DNA of 64,000 nucleotides from Trichobilharzia szidati (lineage: Eukaryota; Platyhelminthes; Trematoda; Strigeidida; Schistosomatidae), in assembly GCA_944472155.2 (NCBI GenBank), contig OX235274.1:38314052-38378051 (forward strand), in the 5' to 3' direction. The notes beneath the pieces were generated by a model, which saw only the letters and a program-made list of their open reading frames with translations, searched no databases and was not told where the DNA came from. This document shows positions 53,725 through 64,000 of this stretch, in pieces. Positions within the stretch are counted from its first letter, which is position 1. Each line of letters starts with the position of its first letter. The translations under genes and the position numbers were made by a program.

Positions 53725-54454
53725 TTTCCAGAATAATTCCCATCCAGACATTCATGAAAACAAAGCACGTGATCCAGTGAAGAGGCTATTTTCGGCGAAT
53801 ACATTCTCCTCTTTAGCTGTACAATCGCATTTATATACAATTCTATATGCATTTATCAATACACCTGTTCCCGTGTAGCCAGGTATATTGGTAGCTCCAC
53901 ACGTATCCTCTCTAAAACGGTCCAAGAACACTATCCCACATGGTTGCAGAAAGGTAGTAGTGGCTGTCTAAGGAGCGAGATAATTGAACACCATGTCAAC
54001 ACTGCTCATTCCATCTCAACAACCATCCTTCAAAGTAATCTACAAATGAAGAACAGTACATCAAAGGCAATACACTTTCTTCTCCTTTTCAGTGCTGAAG
54101 CTGTAGTCATTCAGATAGAGAAACCGGAGCTATGCATACAGAAGAAAATTATTCTTCCACTCCTGCTACAATGGTAACAATTTTGTTCATTTCTACTGAC
54201 TTGGTCTCTGCTTGTCTGTTTTTGTAACCCCTTATGACTCTTGTAAATCTTTGGAACTCTTACATAATTCCATATTCTCCTTTGTTCCTATGTGCCTCCT
54301 GATTACAACTCATTCATTAAATTATTCATCTTATTATGTGACTCTAGTACACTTATTCAACTTCTTTTATGCACTGACTAATATTAACAAGTTAGCCTGT
54401 AACAACTCATCACTTATTTTACTACCCTCTGTCATGGAGAAAATATCGTATATC
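53725..54454 (+). pseudogene. PLE GIY-YIG end and 3' UTR
   Basis: An UTR-like stretch (53730-53845) precedes the coding end: YTCSRVARYIGSSTRILSK in pieces, EHYPTWLQKGS, IIEHHVNTAHSIS, FLLLFSAEAVVIQIEKPELCIQKK. The GIY-YIG entrance (Y..C..ARYIG) is frame-broken. The 3' UTR runs to about 54400 and matches 5030-5510 reversed. It contributes the AT-rich target into which the RTE at 54468 inserted. Confidence 0.75.
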
Positions 54455-54467
54455 AATTCGATTGTAG

Positions 54468-55206
54468 CTCCAGGTGAACATAGACAAGACAGAGGTTATG
54501 AAAATAACCAACCAACAACAACAACAACAACAGCAACATCCAGCGCCAATCACCATCAATGGGAGGGATTTGAAAGAGCTAACTTCTTTCACTTATCTAG
54601 GGAGCATTGTCTCAACTACAGGAGGAACGGACGAGGATGTCAAATCGAGAATCGGGAAGGCGAGAAACACATTCATCAACCTGAAACCAATCTGGAAATC
54701 TTCGTCACTCACTCAGCATCAACAAAAAAATTCGGATTTTCAATACAAACGTCAAGTCAGTCAGTTCTTCTATACGGATCAGAAACTTGGTGGGTCACAA
54801 AGAATATTTCCAACAGCCTGTTGCAGACCTTTATCAACAACTGTCTTCGTTCTATACTGAAGATCAGATGGCCGGAAAGAATCACCAACAAGAAACTATG
54901 AGAACAAACAAAACAAGAACCAATCGCCCAACAAATATGCAGGAGAAAGTGGAGATGGATTGGACACTCGCTGAGGAGGCCACTGGGTGACATCGCGCGT
55001 CAGGCCAAAGCTCGAGTGGAACCCGAAAGGGAAGCGGCGAGTGGGACGTGCAAGGGTGACATGGAGGAGATCGTGTGAAGAGGAGTTGAAACAGTATGGA
55101 TTAACATGGATGCAGGTGAAAAGTACAGCAGAAGACAGAAGCAAGTGGAGACGTGCAGTTGAAGCCCTATGTTCCACTAGGAACCCAAGGGAACAATAAT
55201 AATAAA
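54468..55206 (+). mobile_element. RTE LINE 3' fragment with perfect target duplication
   Basis: AATTCGATTGTAG occurs at 54455-54467 and 55207-55219. The element starts in the post-RT region (VNIDKTEVMKITNQQQQQQQ, ITINGRDLKELTSFTYLGSI, TDEDVKSRIGKARNTFIN), continues with SVLLYGSETW, RWRWIGHSLRRP in another frame, GKRRVGRARVTWRRSCEEEL, and ends GAAGCCCTATGTTCCACTAG, AACCCAAGGGAACAATAATA. Typical 5'-truncated RTE insertion; fairly young. Confidence 0.9.
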
Positions 55207-55219
55207 AATTCGATTGTAG

Positions 55220-55609
55220 AGCTAAAAAGGAGAAGGAATTCTTCGAAAAGATCGTCTTCGCTGAACTATGCGTTTGATTTCAATAATTTTTTATTCATAT
55301 TAACTACCAACTACTTATTTTCGATTTGTAGTCATGTCCTCTAACATTTTATTATGTTTAATCCACTTTGATCTGTGTTTTTTTTTGGTTTGCTCAGTGT
55401 TAATTTGATATGATCATTTTGAAAAAAGGCACGTAATTTCAATCATCAAATTAATCAACTATGTGAATAAATGATGAATTTGAAAACATTATGTATGTTG
55501 TTTGTGTTTGTTAATCTTATGTTCATTTTATTAGTAAAATATTTTCCATTTCGTAAACTTTACATATTATAAATACAGTGATTTCACTGAATACGTCACC
55601 TTTGAAGTC
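55220..55609. other. No recognisable feature
   Basis: AT-rich; nothing supported. Confidence 0.4.
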
Positions 55610-55885
55610 GAAGTTCCTGTAACATTTCTTTTTTGGCACAGTTGACGTCTCTTATCTTTGAATTTTCAACTTGATATTCTTGTCAATAAATCTTCGTGGA
55701 TATCCGTTTTGTATGAAGATTTCTTTCAAAAATCATAGGTCTTCTTCCAGAGCATCAAGAATGCAGGCACGTAGGACGTGAGTTGCAAGAGCCATAATTA
55801 GGTTTCGTTTACGACTAACTGGTACTAAGCTGTAGGAACTTGTCAGTTGGCGGTTCCATGTGGATTTCCTGTGGACCTTCTTACA
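55610..55885 (-). pseudogene. PLE connector fragment
   Basis: Minus-strand translation: SRKRNLIMALATHVLRACIL, DALEEDLWFLKEIFIQNGYP in pieces, RRFIDKNIKLKIQR. This is the stretch between RT and GIY-YIG in PLE proteins. The same stretch occurs in plus orientation at 58425-58700, on the other side of the RTE/CR1 block. Confidence 0.7.
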
Positions 55886-56811
55886 GATTATTATTATTCC
55901 CTTAAGTTCCGAGTGGAACATTAGGTTTCAACAACACATCTCCACTTTCTTCTATTCTCTGCCATCCTCTTCATCTGGGTCCAAGATTGACCATAATCTC
56001 TCATCTCCTCCTCACCACACTATCTGCTCCATTTCAGCCTCACAGTGGCCACCCACTCATTGCTTCGTATTGGAATTCCACTCAAGCAGTGGTATGCATT
56101 GCACGTGATGTCATTCGAAATGCTTTCTGAGACCCTCCACGTTCCTGACCCACATAGAAGAACTGACTTAATACTGGTGTTGAAGATCCGAACAAAGCTT
56201 GTTCGTTATTCTGTTTGAGTGAGTGCAGAAGATTTTCAAACTGACTTCAGGTTGATGAAGATGAATCTTGCCTTTCCAATTCTGCTTGGTTTGCTTTGAA
56301 ATAGTCATCTGTTCTGTTTCCTGTAGTTGGGATGATACTTCCTAGATAGGCGAAGGAAGTAACCTAGGTCAAATCTCTCCCGTTGATACTGATTGGTGCC
56401 GGTTGTTGTTGATGTTGCTGTTGGTGAAAGTTGGTTATCTTCATCATATCCGTCTTCTTTATGTTCACCTGCATTCCTGTCCTCACCGCCTGCCTATTCA
56501 GCCAGTTCGTTGGTTTTCGCCTTCAAATCTTCGAGCTTGTGTGACATTAGAAATAAACATCCACACGCGAAATCCAGATCTTCCTAGAGTCTTCTTGCTG
56601 GTCGTCCAGAGTATTCCTCACTCCTCGCTCCTAAAGGTCCGACCCATAATCCAATCCACTACAATTAAGAACCTCATCGGTGATAATAGACAGACAATGA
56701 GCTGGTCTTACTCCTGTATTCACTTCAAACACCTCGCTGATTGAGTTGTGAATCCGTTGTGGATTACTTGACACCTGGCCTCATTGTCACATAGTCAGCT
56801 GTTGAATGAGG
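55886..56811 (-). mobile_element. RTE LINE, 3' part of a copy split by CR1
   Basis: Minus orientation: tail at 55887 (plus strand ATTATTATTCCCTTAAGTTC), carboxyl region, and post-RT region up to the thumb (CTCGCTGATTGAGTTGTGAA, GTTGTGGATTACTTGACACC). It breaks off at 56811 at the point where the CR1 begins, and resumes at about 58064. Confidence 0.75.
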
Positions 56812-58063
56812 TTTAATAATAATAATAATTTGCTTTATTCCAAAACAGTACATGTGATACAGAATGGAATTCTCAGCATTTTTACTACAGTATTGCATCC
56901 AGTTAGTACATTATCAATAAATAGAATTCTACATAGATTAAGGAAACACAGTTCATTATTACAACAATACATTGGCATGTCGGTAGCAAAGGTAAAGCTG
57001 AAACAGTGTTTGGAGGTGTTAGAAAAGTGGGGGCTGTCTTATTAACTGGCGTAAGCGAGAGAAAGAAACAATGCAGCACATAACGGAAAAAGAAGAGAGA
57101 GAAAAGGAAAAGAGAGAAAGAAAATGTTGTACCTATTGATGATGTGAGTTGGAAAGACGAGATCCAGTTGTACTACTGACTATTTAATGAATTATAGGTG
57201 TCACGCCTAATGCTTTCTTTATCACACAGAACACGAGCTAAGTAGGGTATGGTTGAGTTTTTGTACTTGCTGGTGCGAGCATATAGTTTTCTATATAGGC
57301 TTCTGGTTTTACCTGATGAGATGCAAGGGGAGAGTTGTGAGTGAAGAGGGTGGTGTGAGTTAGATAAAATGGATTTGGCCCATTTTTCACATGAGTCCAT
57401 GTGCCTGTCAACCAGAATATTAACAAGCTGGTTAAGTGGCACGTTGCTTACCCTGCTGACAACCTTTAACATCCTGCGTAATAAGTTATAGTCTTTCTTC
57501 AGTAGCCCGGGAAAAACTAAGGGGGAACAATAGAGAATAATAGGCAGGATGCGAGAATTAACGAATTGTAGGAGTAAGGGTTGGGTAATACCAGAATGTT
57601 TTAACTTCTTGATGTAGAAGGTAAGACGGAATATTTTCTTAGAAATTGCTAAGATATGAGACGACCAGGAGAGATCAGCAGATAGAATGACGCCTAGGTA
57701 TTTAATTTCCGACTTGGTTTCTATTTCAGTGCCGTCTATGTTGCATACCTCGTGAGAGCCAACCAGTTTGTTTAGGTCGGATTTATGCCTAAAGGTGAAA
57801 TTGACTGTTTGGCATTTGGAGGGGTTTAGGGTAAGACAATTTTCCTTGGACCACTGGCTGATTTCTGACAGAAAGCAATTAAGTTTAGAGCAGTCGCTTT
57901 GACATTTGACAGGCAGAGATACAGACAGATCGTCAGCATATTTGACAAAATTAATGTCATTTGAAGATGGTAAGTCATGTAGAAAGAAAGAAAAGAGAAG
58001 TGGGGAGAGTACAGCGCCTTGGGGGACTCCGGCTTCAGTGAGTACAGCAGGTTGACAAAGACT
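56812..58063 (-). mobile_element. CR1-type LINE nested in an RTE copy
   Basis: The 3' end at 56812 has an (ATT)n tail. The 5' end is truncated just before the RT GVPQG motif at about 58063. RTE sequence lies on both sides in the same orientation. Sister to 1247-2047 and to the internal piece at 41562-41816. Confidence 0.85.
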
Positions 58064-58213
58064 TGGACATTGTGCGCCATAGAGTTGAGGCAGTTTCCAA
58101 ATTACTTCTCGTTCAAAGCTGTCTGTCGAAGGCCTGTTCGAAGTCAATGAAGTTGAGATAGGGTTGGGTTTGACTGCTCTCATTCCATGCTTTGTTCTGT
58201 GATTATCATGCAC
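57173..58213 (-). pseudogene. CR1 reverse transcriptase carboxyl half, fused to RTE codons
   Basis: An open frame of 346 codons. Residues 1 to about 49 come from the surrounding RTE (EREVIWKLPQLYG matches the RTE DREVIWQLLRYYG). From about residue 50 it is CR1: GVPQGAVLSPLLF at 62-74, KYADDLS at 91-97 (catalytic), SEIQWSKE-type helix, KYLGVILSADLSW near 166-178, then the thumb and the CR1 carboxyl region ending SLNSQ. The RT fingers and the first catalytic Asp are absent. The continuous frame across the junction is probably accidental and the start codon meaningless. Confidence 0.8.
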
Positions 58214-58320
58214 AGAGTTTCAATTTGATCAGCACATGATTTGTCTTTCCTGAATCCAGCTTCTTCTGCGCTGACGGAGTTCTGTATCCAATGCCTGTTT
58301 TATTCTCTCCAGGACAAGAG
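58064..58320 (-). mobile_element. RTE LINE, 5' part of the split copy
   Basis: Plus strand GCAGTTTCCAAATTACTTCTC, GAAGTCAATGAAGTTGAGAT, TGCTTTGTTCTGTGATTAT, CCTGAATCCAGC, GTTTTATTCTCTCCAGGA line up with 35205-35420 of the long RTE (the FIDFEKAFDSVDRE region). Truncated at 58320. Confidence 0.8.
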
Positions 58321-58424
58321 ATATTCAACAACTATCATCTAGCAACATAGTTTACTCTTGAAATGGAAAATGAGACTAAAATTCTTCTTTTTGGCGTTGA
58401 ACTTACAGGAACAGTCAGTGGAAC

Positions 58425-58700
58425 TGCGAGAAGCTTCATCCATAGGAAACCCAGATGGAACAGTCAACTGATAAGTTGGTCACAAACGAAACCTAATTAT
58501 GGCTCTTGCTACTCGCGTCCTACGTACCTACAGCCTTGATGCTCTAGAAGAAGACCTATGGTTTTTGAAAGAAATCTTTACACAAAACGGATATCCACGA
58601 AGATTTATTGATAAGAATATCAAGCTGAAAATTCAAAGATAAGAGAGATGTCATCCTTGAAAAGAAGAATACAGTGATTTGTCATGAAATTATAATTCCA
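58425..58700 (+). pseudogene. PLE connector fragment
   Basis: HKRNLIMALATRVLRTYSLD, ALEEDLWFLKEIFTQNGYPR, RFIDKNIKLKIQR, then decay. It mirrors 55610-55885, so this PLE sequence flanks the nested RTE/CR1 block in opposite orientation. Confidence 0.75.
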
Positions 58701-59149
58701 GTTGCACACTAAGATTATATGAAGATTTGGAGGAAACATTCTTTTTTATTCTTTCCTTAATTACATGATGTTGCTTAAAGAATTTGAACTGGTTATTATT
58801 ATGTATTTATAGTGAGTTAGCACAAGAAATATTTGCCGGAAGTTGTAATTAACCAAATAGAGGTTAAAAAACACATCTATAGAAGTTCGACAAATTTATT
58901 GACACAGAAAAATGAAATTTTATAATTCCTGAGAAGTTGTGAAAAGTGTTGTTCTGCGGCTTGAAGTTGTATTTGGTGGAGCTCCAGGTAATATATGATT
59001 TATCACTTGTGATGTACATTCCGAGAACTATGACAGGCAAAGTGTTTTCAGGCTGCAACTCTGTTAGCCTACCAAACACAATATCAGTTGAACTAGTATA
59101 TGTAAATTTAATTTAATCTATGTATGCAGTACCATTAAAATGTAGATTT
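58701..59149. other. No recognisable feature
   Basis: AT-rich; the minus-strand open frame near 58864-59079 has no motif. Confidence 0.4.
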
Positions 59150-59550
59150 TCTCACGAACCAACGTTGGTTGAGAATCATTGAAAACCAGAGGGCACTTGA
59201 CAGCCACTTCATCCTATGTTGGGACACTTCATCCGTGCGCACCCATCACCGCATCAGGGATCAAACTCCAGCCTTTCAGGTTATGATACCAAGGTTGTCA
59301 ACCACCCAACTACTTGAGTCGGAATTAAATGACTCCTGAATTCTGACTTCGTCGATGCATGATACAGCGCTACCCTAGTAGTTCAAGGTTCGAATTCTAA
59401 TGGCATCGTGGATGAGCACTACTGAAGAGCCCCAAAGTACGATGACATAGTTTACCAGTGCCCTCTGGTTTTCAATGATCTCCAGCTGGTGATGGTTTGT
59501 AATGAAGTCTACATTGAAATTATTCCCAATCCCTACAAAATCCCATAATC
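59150..59550. mobile_element. SINE-A inverted dimer, diverged subfamily
   Basis: The left part is reversed (ACGTTGGTTGAGAATCATTG, CCACTTCATCCTATGTTGGG). The right part is forward with B box GGTTCGAATTCT and hammerhead remnant: GAGCACTA, CTGAAGA intact, then CCCCAAAGTACGATGACA (GAAA lost) and CAGTGC. Stem I pairs GCACT with AGTGC, a third pairing version. End AATCCCTACAAAATCCC. Confidence 0.7.
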
Positions 59551-59879
59551 AATACAGTTGCTTTAAAACACTGACCAAACTAACTGCATTCCAATGAATA
59601 TATATTTCTAAATATTTTCCACACGTTTGCTTACAAAATCCCTTTTGCGCTGAAATGTTATTAGTACGTTTTTCTATTAGTATCTTAAATTCTACTAGGA
59701 ATTTAAAGTAGGCTCATTTTTGGCTAAAAGTATCGTGCATATTACAAATATTTGTGTCAGATGTGCAGCTAGAGCAAATTATTCTTATGGGATAAATTGA
59801 ACAATGCAGATAAATTGTAACGGAAAAATTCCATTACGGAGTAAATTTATTCTGATAAAGTCTCTCAGCGTGTTATGCA
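59551..59879. other. No recognisable feature
   Basis: AT-rich; nothing supported. Confidence 0.4.
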
Positions 59880-62420
59880 GTAATATTTACTGATGACGTT
59901 TCGAGCACAATTTATTCCTCATAATCATATGAGGTTTCTCAGACAATTTTCCAACTTCGTTTATATAATTCCATTATTTCTCATCTCTTGATTTGATTGG
60001 TAGTAATATCTTCCAGATTTCTGGTATTGGTGACGAGTCATTTCTATTGTATGTATTCGGTGTAGATTCTATAAACTAAGATTCAATAATCAACATCTTT
60101 CTCTCCATTTATCTCTATTACTTTTTAAAATAGTAACTCCGCCTCACTCTAGTGCGTGGTTTTGTGTATTAATGCATACAGTGCACTTGCTGAGTTTTTT
60201 CCTTATTACTTATCTTCGTGGGGTCAGTCATTCTACATTTAGCTGAATTACCATGTTCTGATATTCTGACTACCCCCGATCTACTAGTCTGACCTGTTTA
60301 GTTGATCCAACTCATAGTCATTGCAAGGTACTTTGTAAATTATATTATTTTGTTTAATTTGGTCAACTGGGTCCTTTAACCTATAGAGCTTGTCTATCAG
60401 TGAGTTTGCAGGTTTAAATACCACTCTAATTCCCGCTTTATTAAAAATCCTACGTAGAGTTTCAGATGTCCCCTCCGTATACGCCTTATATTCTTTCTTA
60501 TTTGTGTTATTATTAATTGTCTGACCATTATTTTTAGTTTGCTTTTGACCTTTTCTGATCTTTCTGATGAATTTTATATGATAGTTATTTAGCACCAACG
60601 CTTCTTCCGTCTGTTTTATTTCATCATTTAGGTCTTTTGTTGTACTACTTAGTGCTATTGCTCGGCTTGTTAGACACTTAACTAATCCTACCTTAACTGT
60701 TAACGGATGAGATGAATTGAAGAAGTCTAAATATCTATTAGAATGCATTGGCATTTTATAAACGCTAGTGTGCAGTTTACCTTCTTCTGTTCGTTTTATT
60801 TTACAATCTAACATCATAACTAATTCTCCTTGTTCATTTTCCGATTCAAATGTGAATTTTATTCCCTCTACTAGTGAGTTTATGTGTGTCAAGAAGCTAG
60901 AGATATGTTCTGTTTTTAACACTGTGAAAGTGTCATCCACATATCTCCACCATATTTTTGGAGTAGGATTAAATGTATTAAGAGCCACATTTTCTCAAAT
61001 GTCCATAGAGATATCTGCTATGACTGAGGATGTTGGTGATCCCATCACTATACCTTCTATGTGCCTATATATTTTGCCCTGGAATTTAAAGTTAGTAGGT
61101 GTGAGGCATAAATGAATCAATAAAATAATTTCCTCAACGAGTGGCTTTGTCCTATGATCAATTCAAGGATCAGCAGTTAGTTCTTTTTTCAATGCTTCTG
61201 AGGCCATCTTGATTGGTATATTAGTATAGAGAAAAGTTATATCAAAACTAACCATTTTTCCACCATTCTCTGATTGAACGTCATTTAGTTTCCTTTTCAT
61301 TTCAAGTGAATTATTTAACCTAGAATTTGAACGATCTCTAATGGGACATAGTATCAGAGCTAAGTGTTTTGCTAATTCATAAGTAAGGGTATTTCCGAAA
61401 GCAACCATTGGGCTTATAGTGTAGCCCGGATTTTGTATTTTTATAATACGATATATTTTACTAGCATTATTAGTTTTAGGCATTAAATTAAACCATTTAG
61501 AGTCACTCAGTGTTGGCTTCATTCTGCGTATTAAATCTCTTGTGGATTTCTTTATCTTGTTTGTATTAGATTGTTGGAGGCAAGCGGCAGGGAGCCTTGG
61601 ACCTAGATTTCGTGCTAACTGGCACTCATCAGCAAGGCGCATCTGCAACCTCGAAGGAACTAATGTTCATTCTGAGATTCTAACCCTCGTCACCCAGTGC
61701 TATGGCCAGAGACATTGCCAGTGAGCTATTCAGGCTCGCTAGTGACCTCCTGTAGGACTGTATTGGATATTTTTGATTGAACACTAGTCAGTAACTAGTG
61801 TAATGTGTCTGATCCTATCTTCGGTGTAGACTGAATTCTATCAGCCAAGTTTGCAATCTAATACCAATCATTCACAGTGCACCGTGATGGCAAGACACTT
61901 AGAATGGTGGTCACATTGCAGGCTTGACTGCGAGAATTCAGTCTACACCGAAGATAGGACCAGACATATTACACTAGTTAGTGACTAGTGTCCAATCAAA
62001 ATAATATTTCTTCATCTTATTCATTATTGTATCTACAGCCTTCTTAATTTATGTAAATGGACCCGTTGTAATGCGTTCAGTGACTTTCTTCACATAATCA
62101 GATCTATCCAAAACTACTGTAGAGTTTCCCTTAACAGCCTTTGGGATGACAATGTTTTTATCCTTTTTAAGATTAATTAGAGCTAGTCTTCCGGATTTTT
62201 TTAAGTTTGACTGCGCTCTCTTTTGCTCTTTTAGAGTTAATGCACACTGTACTCGAACCTTTTATGTTGTCGTCTTGTCTACCGAATTTAATGCTACCTC
62301 TTTGTGAGGAATGAAATTCTCTGGTTTTAGTTTATTGACTGTTACACTGAAATTTAATCCTTTCTCAAGCGTCTTTTTATGGAATAATTGTTTGGAAAAT
62401 CGCTCCTCAACGATTTAATT
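59880..62420 (-). pseudogene. Nearly complete PLE, split by repeat R2
   Basis: Minus strand, N to C. N-terminal motif KDKNIVIPKAVKGNSTVVLD, RSDYVKK (about 62090-62190); start of RT with STRDLIRRMKPTLSDSKWFN LMPKT (61470-61560); GKMVSFDITFLYTNIPIKMA (first Asp, near 61220); YVDDTFTVLK (catalytic, near 60930); DCKIKRTEEGKLHTSVY; EGTSETLRRIFNKAGIRVVF; NNIIYKVPC (GIY-YIG entrance, near 60330). After 60284 the frame breaks, but LAEHGNSAKC and FIESTPNTYNRNDSSP can still be read to about 60020. The active-site residues are present; several stops and the R2 insertion kill it. Confidence 0.85.
61570..61998. repeat. Repeat R2 with terminal hairpin, inserted in the PLE
   Basis: Shares GGACCTAGATTTCGTGCTAA, CTCGAAGGAACTAATG, GTCACCCAG, GAGCTATTCAGGCTCGC with 9100-9420. 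It additionally holds an inverted repeat with 65-base arms (61775-61839, 61933-61997; 61 of 65 positions pair) around a 93-base loop. The PLE protein continues on each side. No coding. Confidence 0.75.
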
Positions 62421-62439
62421 ATAATACTGATACTTACTT

Positions 62440-63055
62440 GTATATGTCAACTGACGTTTTAATCATTATCCTTGTCCTAAACTTTGCATATCATCTGCTG
62501 ACTTAATCCTTATTATTTATCTTTCTTCCTGTTCAATCTCTAATATTAAGGCTTCTCTTTGTGGTTGTGTGATGGCACTGATAATGGGTTGTTTTACGAC
62601 TGCGATTTTGGTTGTGTGAGTCAATGCCATCTGACCTTAGACAGTCTGTGAGAATTGTTTGGTGTGTTATTCTTGATGATAGAGTTTTGATCCCACTCTG
62701 GTTGGGAATATTCCACTTGGATCGTAGATACTTCTTACGGTTGACTTGGTTAAGTAATTTTGCTGCATGGTACTTGTTTTGTACTTGAGAACTAATCTGA
62801 GGTAATTTTGCTTCTTGATATGTTATTATTGTTAAATAGCACCACAGATTTTATTGCAAATAAGTGTTTTTTTGCTGTTGTTGGGGCATTTTGTGTTCGT
62901 GAGTAACTCAAGGAAGTTCTGGTTAGTCACACAGTAGAACGTAAATATTGGTTTCCTGCGTTCAATTCACAACAGGTAGGCTTTGGTCGCTACGTAAATG
63001 TTTATTTTCTTGTGTTAATAACTTGAATGAAGTAGATAACCAGCCGTTCAAAGTT
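62440..63055 (-). repeat. Repeat R1, reversed copy
   Basis: Reverse complement matches 10935-11605 and 30318-31250 (plus strand: TTCTTCCTGTTCAATCTCTAATATTA; CAGTCTGTGAGAATTG; TGATATGTTATTATTGTTAAATAGC). It lies between two PLEs in opposite orientation. Confidence 0.6.
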
Positions 63056-63084
63056 ATATATTTATAAATTTAAGCAGCTTAGCA

Positions 63085-64000
63085 CCAGTTTCCCCAATAG
63101 TCGGTGATCTTTTCATGAAAAGATTCGAAGATAACATCTTTTCAAGCATACTCACTCCTAAAATATGGTCAAGATATGTAGATGATACTTTTTTAGTGCT
63201 AAAACGAGATCTACACAGTTCATTCCTCGAGAAAATAAACATTCTATCTCCCAGAATCCAGTTTACTTCGAAAGCAGAATCCGGCGTCGGTGAACTACCA
63301 TTTCTAGACTGCCTAGTTAACTGGAGGGAAAACGGACATTTTAGTATATCTATATTCAGGAAGACAACCTACTCTAACAAATATTTAGACTTCAGATCAT
63401 CACACCCTATCAGCGCAAAGGTATCAGTTATTTCAAGTCTTCTTAGACGAGCACACTCTCTGATAACGGATGAGAAAGAAAAAGAAGAAGAAATATTAAA
63501 CTTTACTGAGATTCTCAAGCAAAAGAACTACCGAAAGTACTTCATCAACAAAATCAACACTGAAATTAAGTATGGTCGAAAACGTATTCCGAAAACATGG
63601 ACCTCAACAGTTGTCATTCCATATAGAGCAGAGACGTCAGACGATATCAGAAGAGTATTCAATAAGCTCGACATCAGAGTTTTCTTCAAAACATCAGACT
63701 CACACAATGCGAAGCAACCTTGTCCATATAAAAGACCAAATCCCTAAGGATTCTCTATCTAATTGTGTCTATAAAATAAAATGCTTGGAATGTGATGCGA
63801 TATACATCGGACAAACATCGCGAGAAATCAAAATCAGAAGAAATCAACACCGTAGAGCATCTGTTCAACCACCGAGAAATCCAGTTGAACTAGAAAAGCT
63901 TGAAAAATCATCAGCTTAGGTCTACACGCTATAGAATCAGGCTAGAAAATTGATTTTGACAATTTTGAAATAATCCAGAAAAAGAATTTTAGAAATCGCA
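63085..64000 (+). pseudogene. PLE from RT active site to GIY-YIG, running off the window
   Basis: Plus strand: MKRFEDNIFSSILTPKIWSR, YVDDTFLVLKRD (catalytic), LPFLDCLVNWRENGHFSISI, SNKYLDFRSSHPISAKVSVI, FINKINTEIKYGRKRIPKTW, DDIRRVFNKLDIRVFFKTSD; then, after a frameshift near 63700, DSLSNCVYKIKCLECDAIYI, GQTSREIKIRRNQHRRASVQ (GIY-YIG core with YIG and R). Better preserved than the sister at 31251-33170. The 5' half is missing; the 3' end is beyond the window. Confidence 0.85.

Noticed and set aside
1..64000. CRISPR arrays, bacterial operons, riboswitches
   Set aside because: The window is eukaryotic repeat DNA; no regularly spaced repeats or bacterial-type gene order were seen.

Overview
The window looks like non-genic, repeat-dense DNA from a blood fluke (Schistosoma or a close relative). 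Four things point there: an SMα-type hammerhead retroposon, many Penelope-like elements (PLEs) with a GIY-YIG carboxyl end, an RTE-clade LINE of the SR2/SjR2 type, and an AT-rich background. No host gene could be recognised; every long open frame belongs to a mobile element or a piece of one. Species cannot be fixed from the sequence alone.

Layout. 0.5-2 kb: PLE ends in opposite orientation and a 5'-truncated CR1 LINE. 3-15 kb: RTE tails, a PLE end, a small terminal-inverted-repeat element (7.0-7.3 kb) and many copies of a tRNA-headed SINE carrying a hammerhead motif ('SINE-A' here). 16-22 kb: decayed PLE carboxyl ends, one younger PLE nested in an older one, and two SINE-A inverted dimers. 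22-28 kb: RTE fragments in both orientations. 29-33 kb: two PLEs with inverted ends; the first hosts a tRNA/RTE composite SINE ('SINE-B'), the second sits with a solo LTR inside an older repeat (R1). 34.1-37.2 kb: the only near-full-length LINE, an RTE with endonuclease and reverse transcriptase but three small lesions downstream. 39-47.3 kb: a duplicated segment of about 1.5 kb on both sides of a young Gypsy-type LTR element that keeps gag, protease and integrase but has lost reverse transcriptase and RNase H. 47.4-49.6 kb: SMα copies and an RTE fragment. 50.6-52.3 kb: a PLE RT interrupted by a perfect 62-bp-arm foldback. 53-58.7 kb: nested PLE/RTE/CR1 layers. 59-64 kb: a SINE-A inverted dimer, a nearly complete PLE split by a hairpin repeat, and another PLE that runs off the edge.

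How the parts relate. SINE-B has a tRNA-like head, a body matching the 5' end of the local RTE (including its start codon) and the RTE 3' tail, so RTE machinery probably moves it. SINE-A has Pol III boxes, a hammerhead core and long terminal inverted repeats; the local PLEs also carry inverted end copies, which suggests, without proving it, that PLE machinery produces the SINE-A inverted dimers. The SINE-A system is the strongest candidate for something under-described: a hammerhead SINE whose stem I covaries between copies and which inserts as an inverted dimer with direct repeats at its borders.
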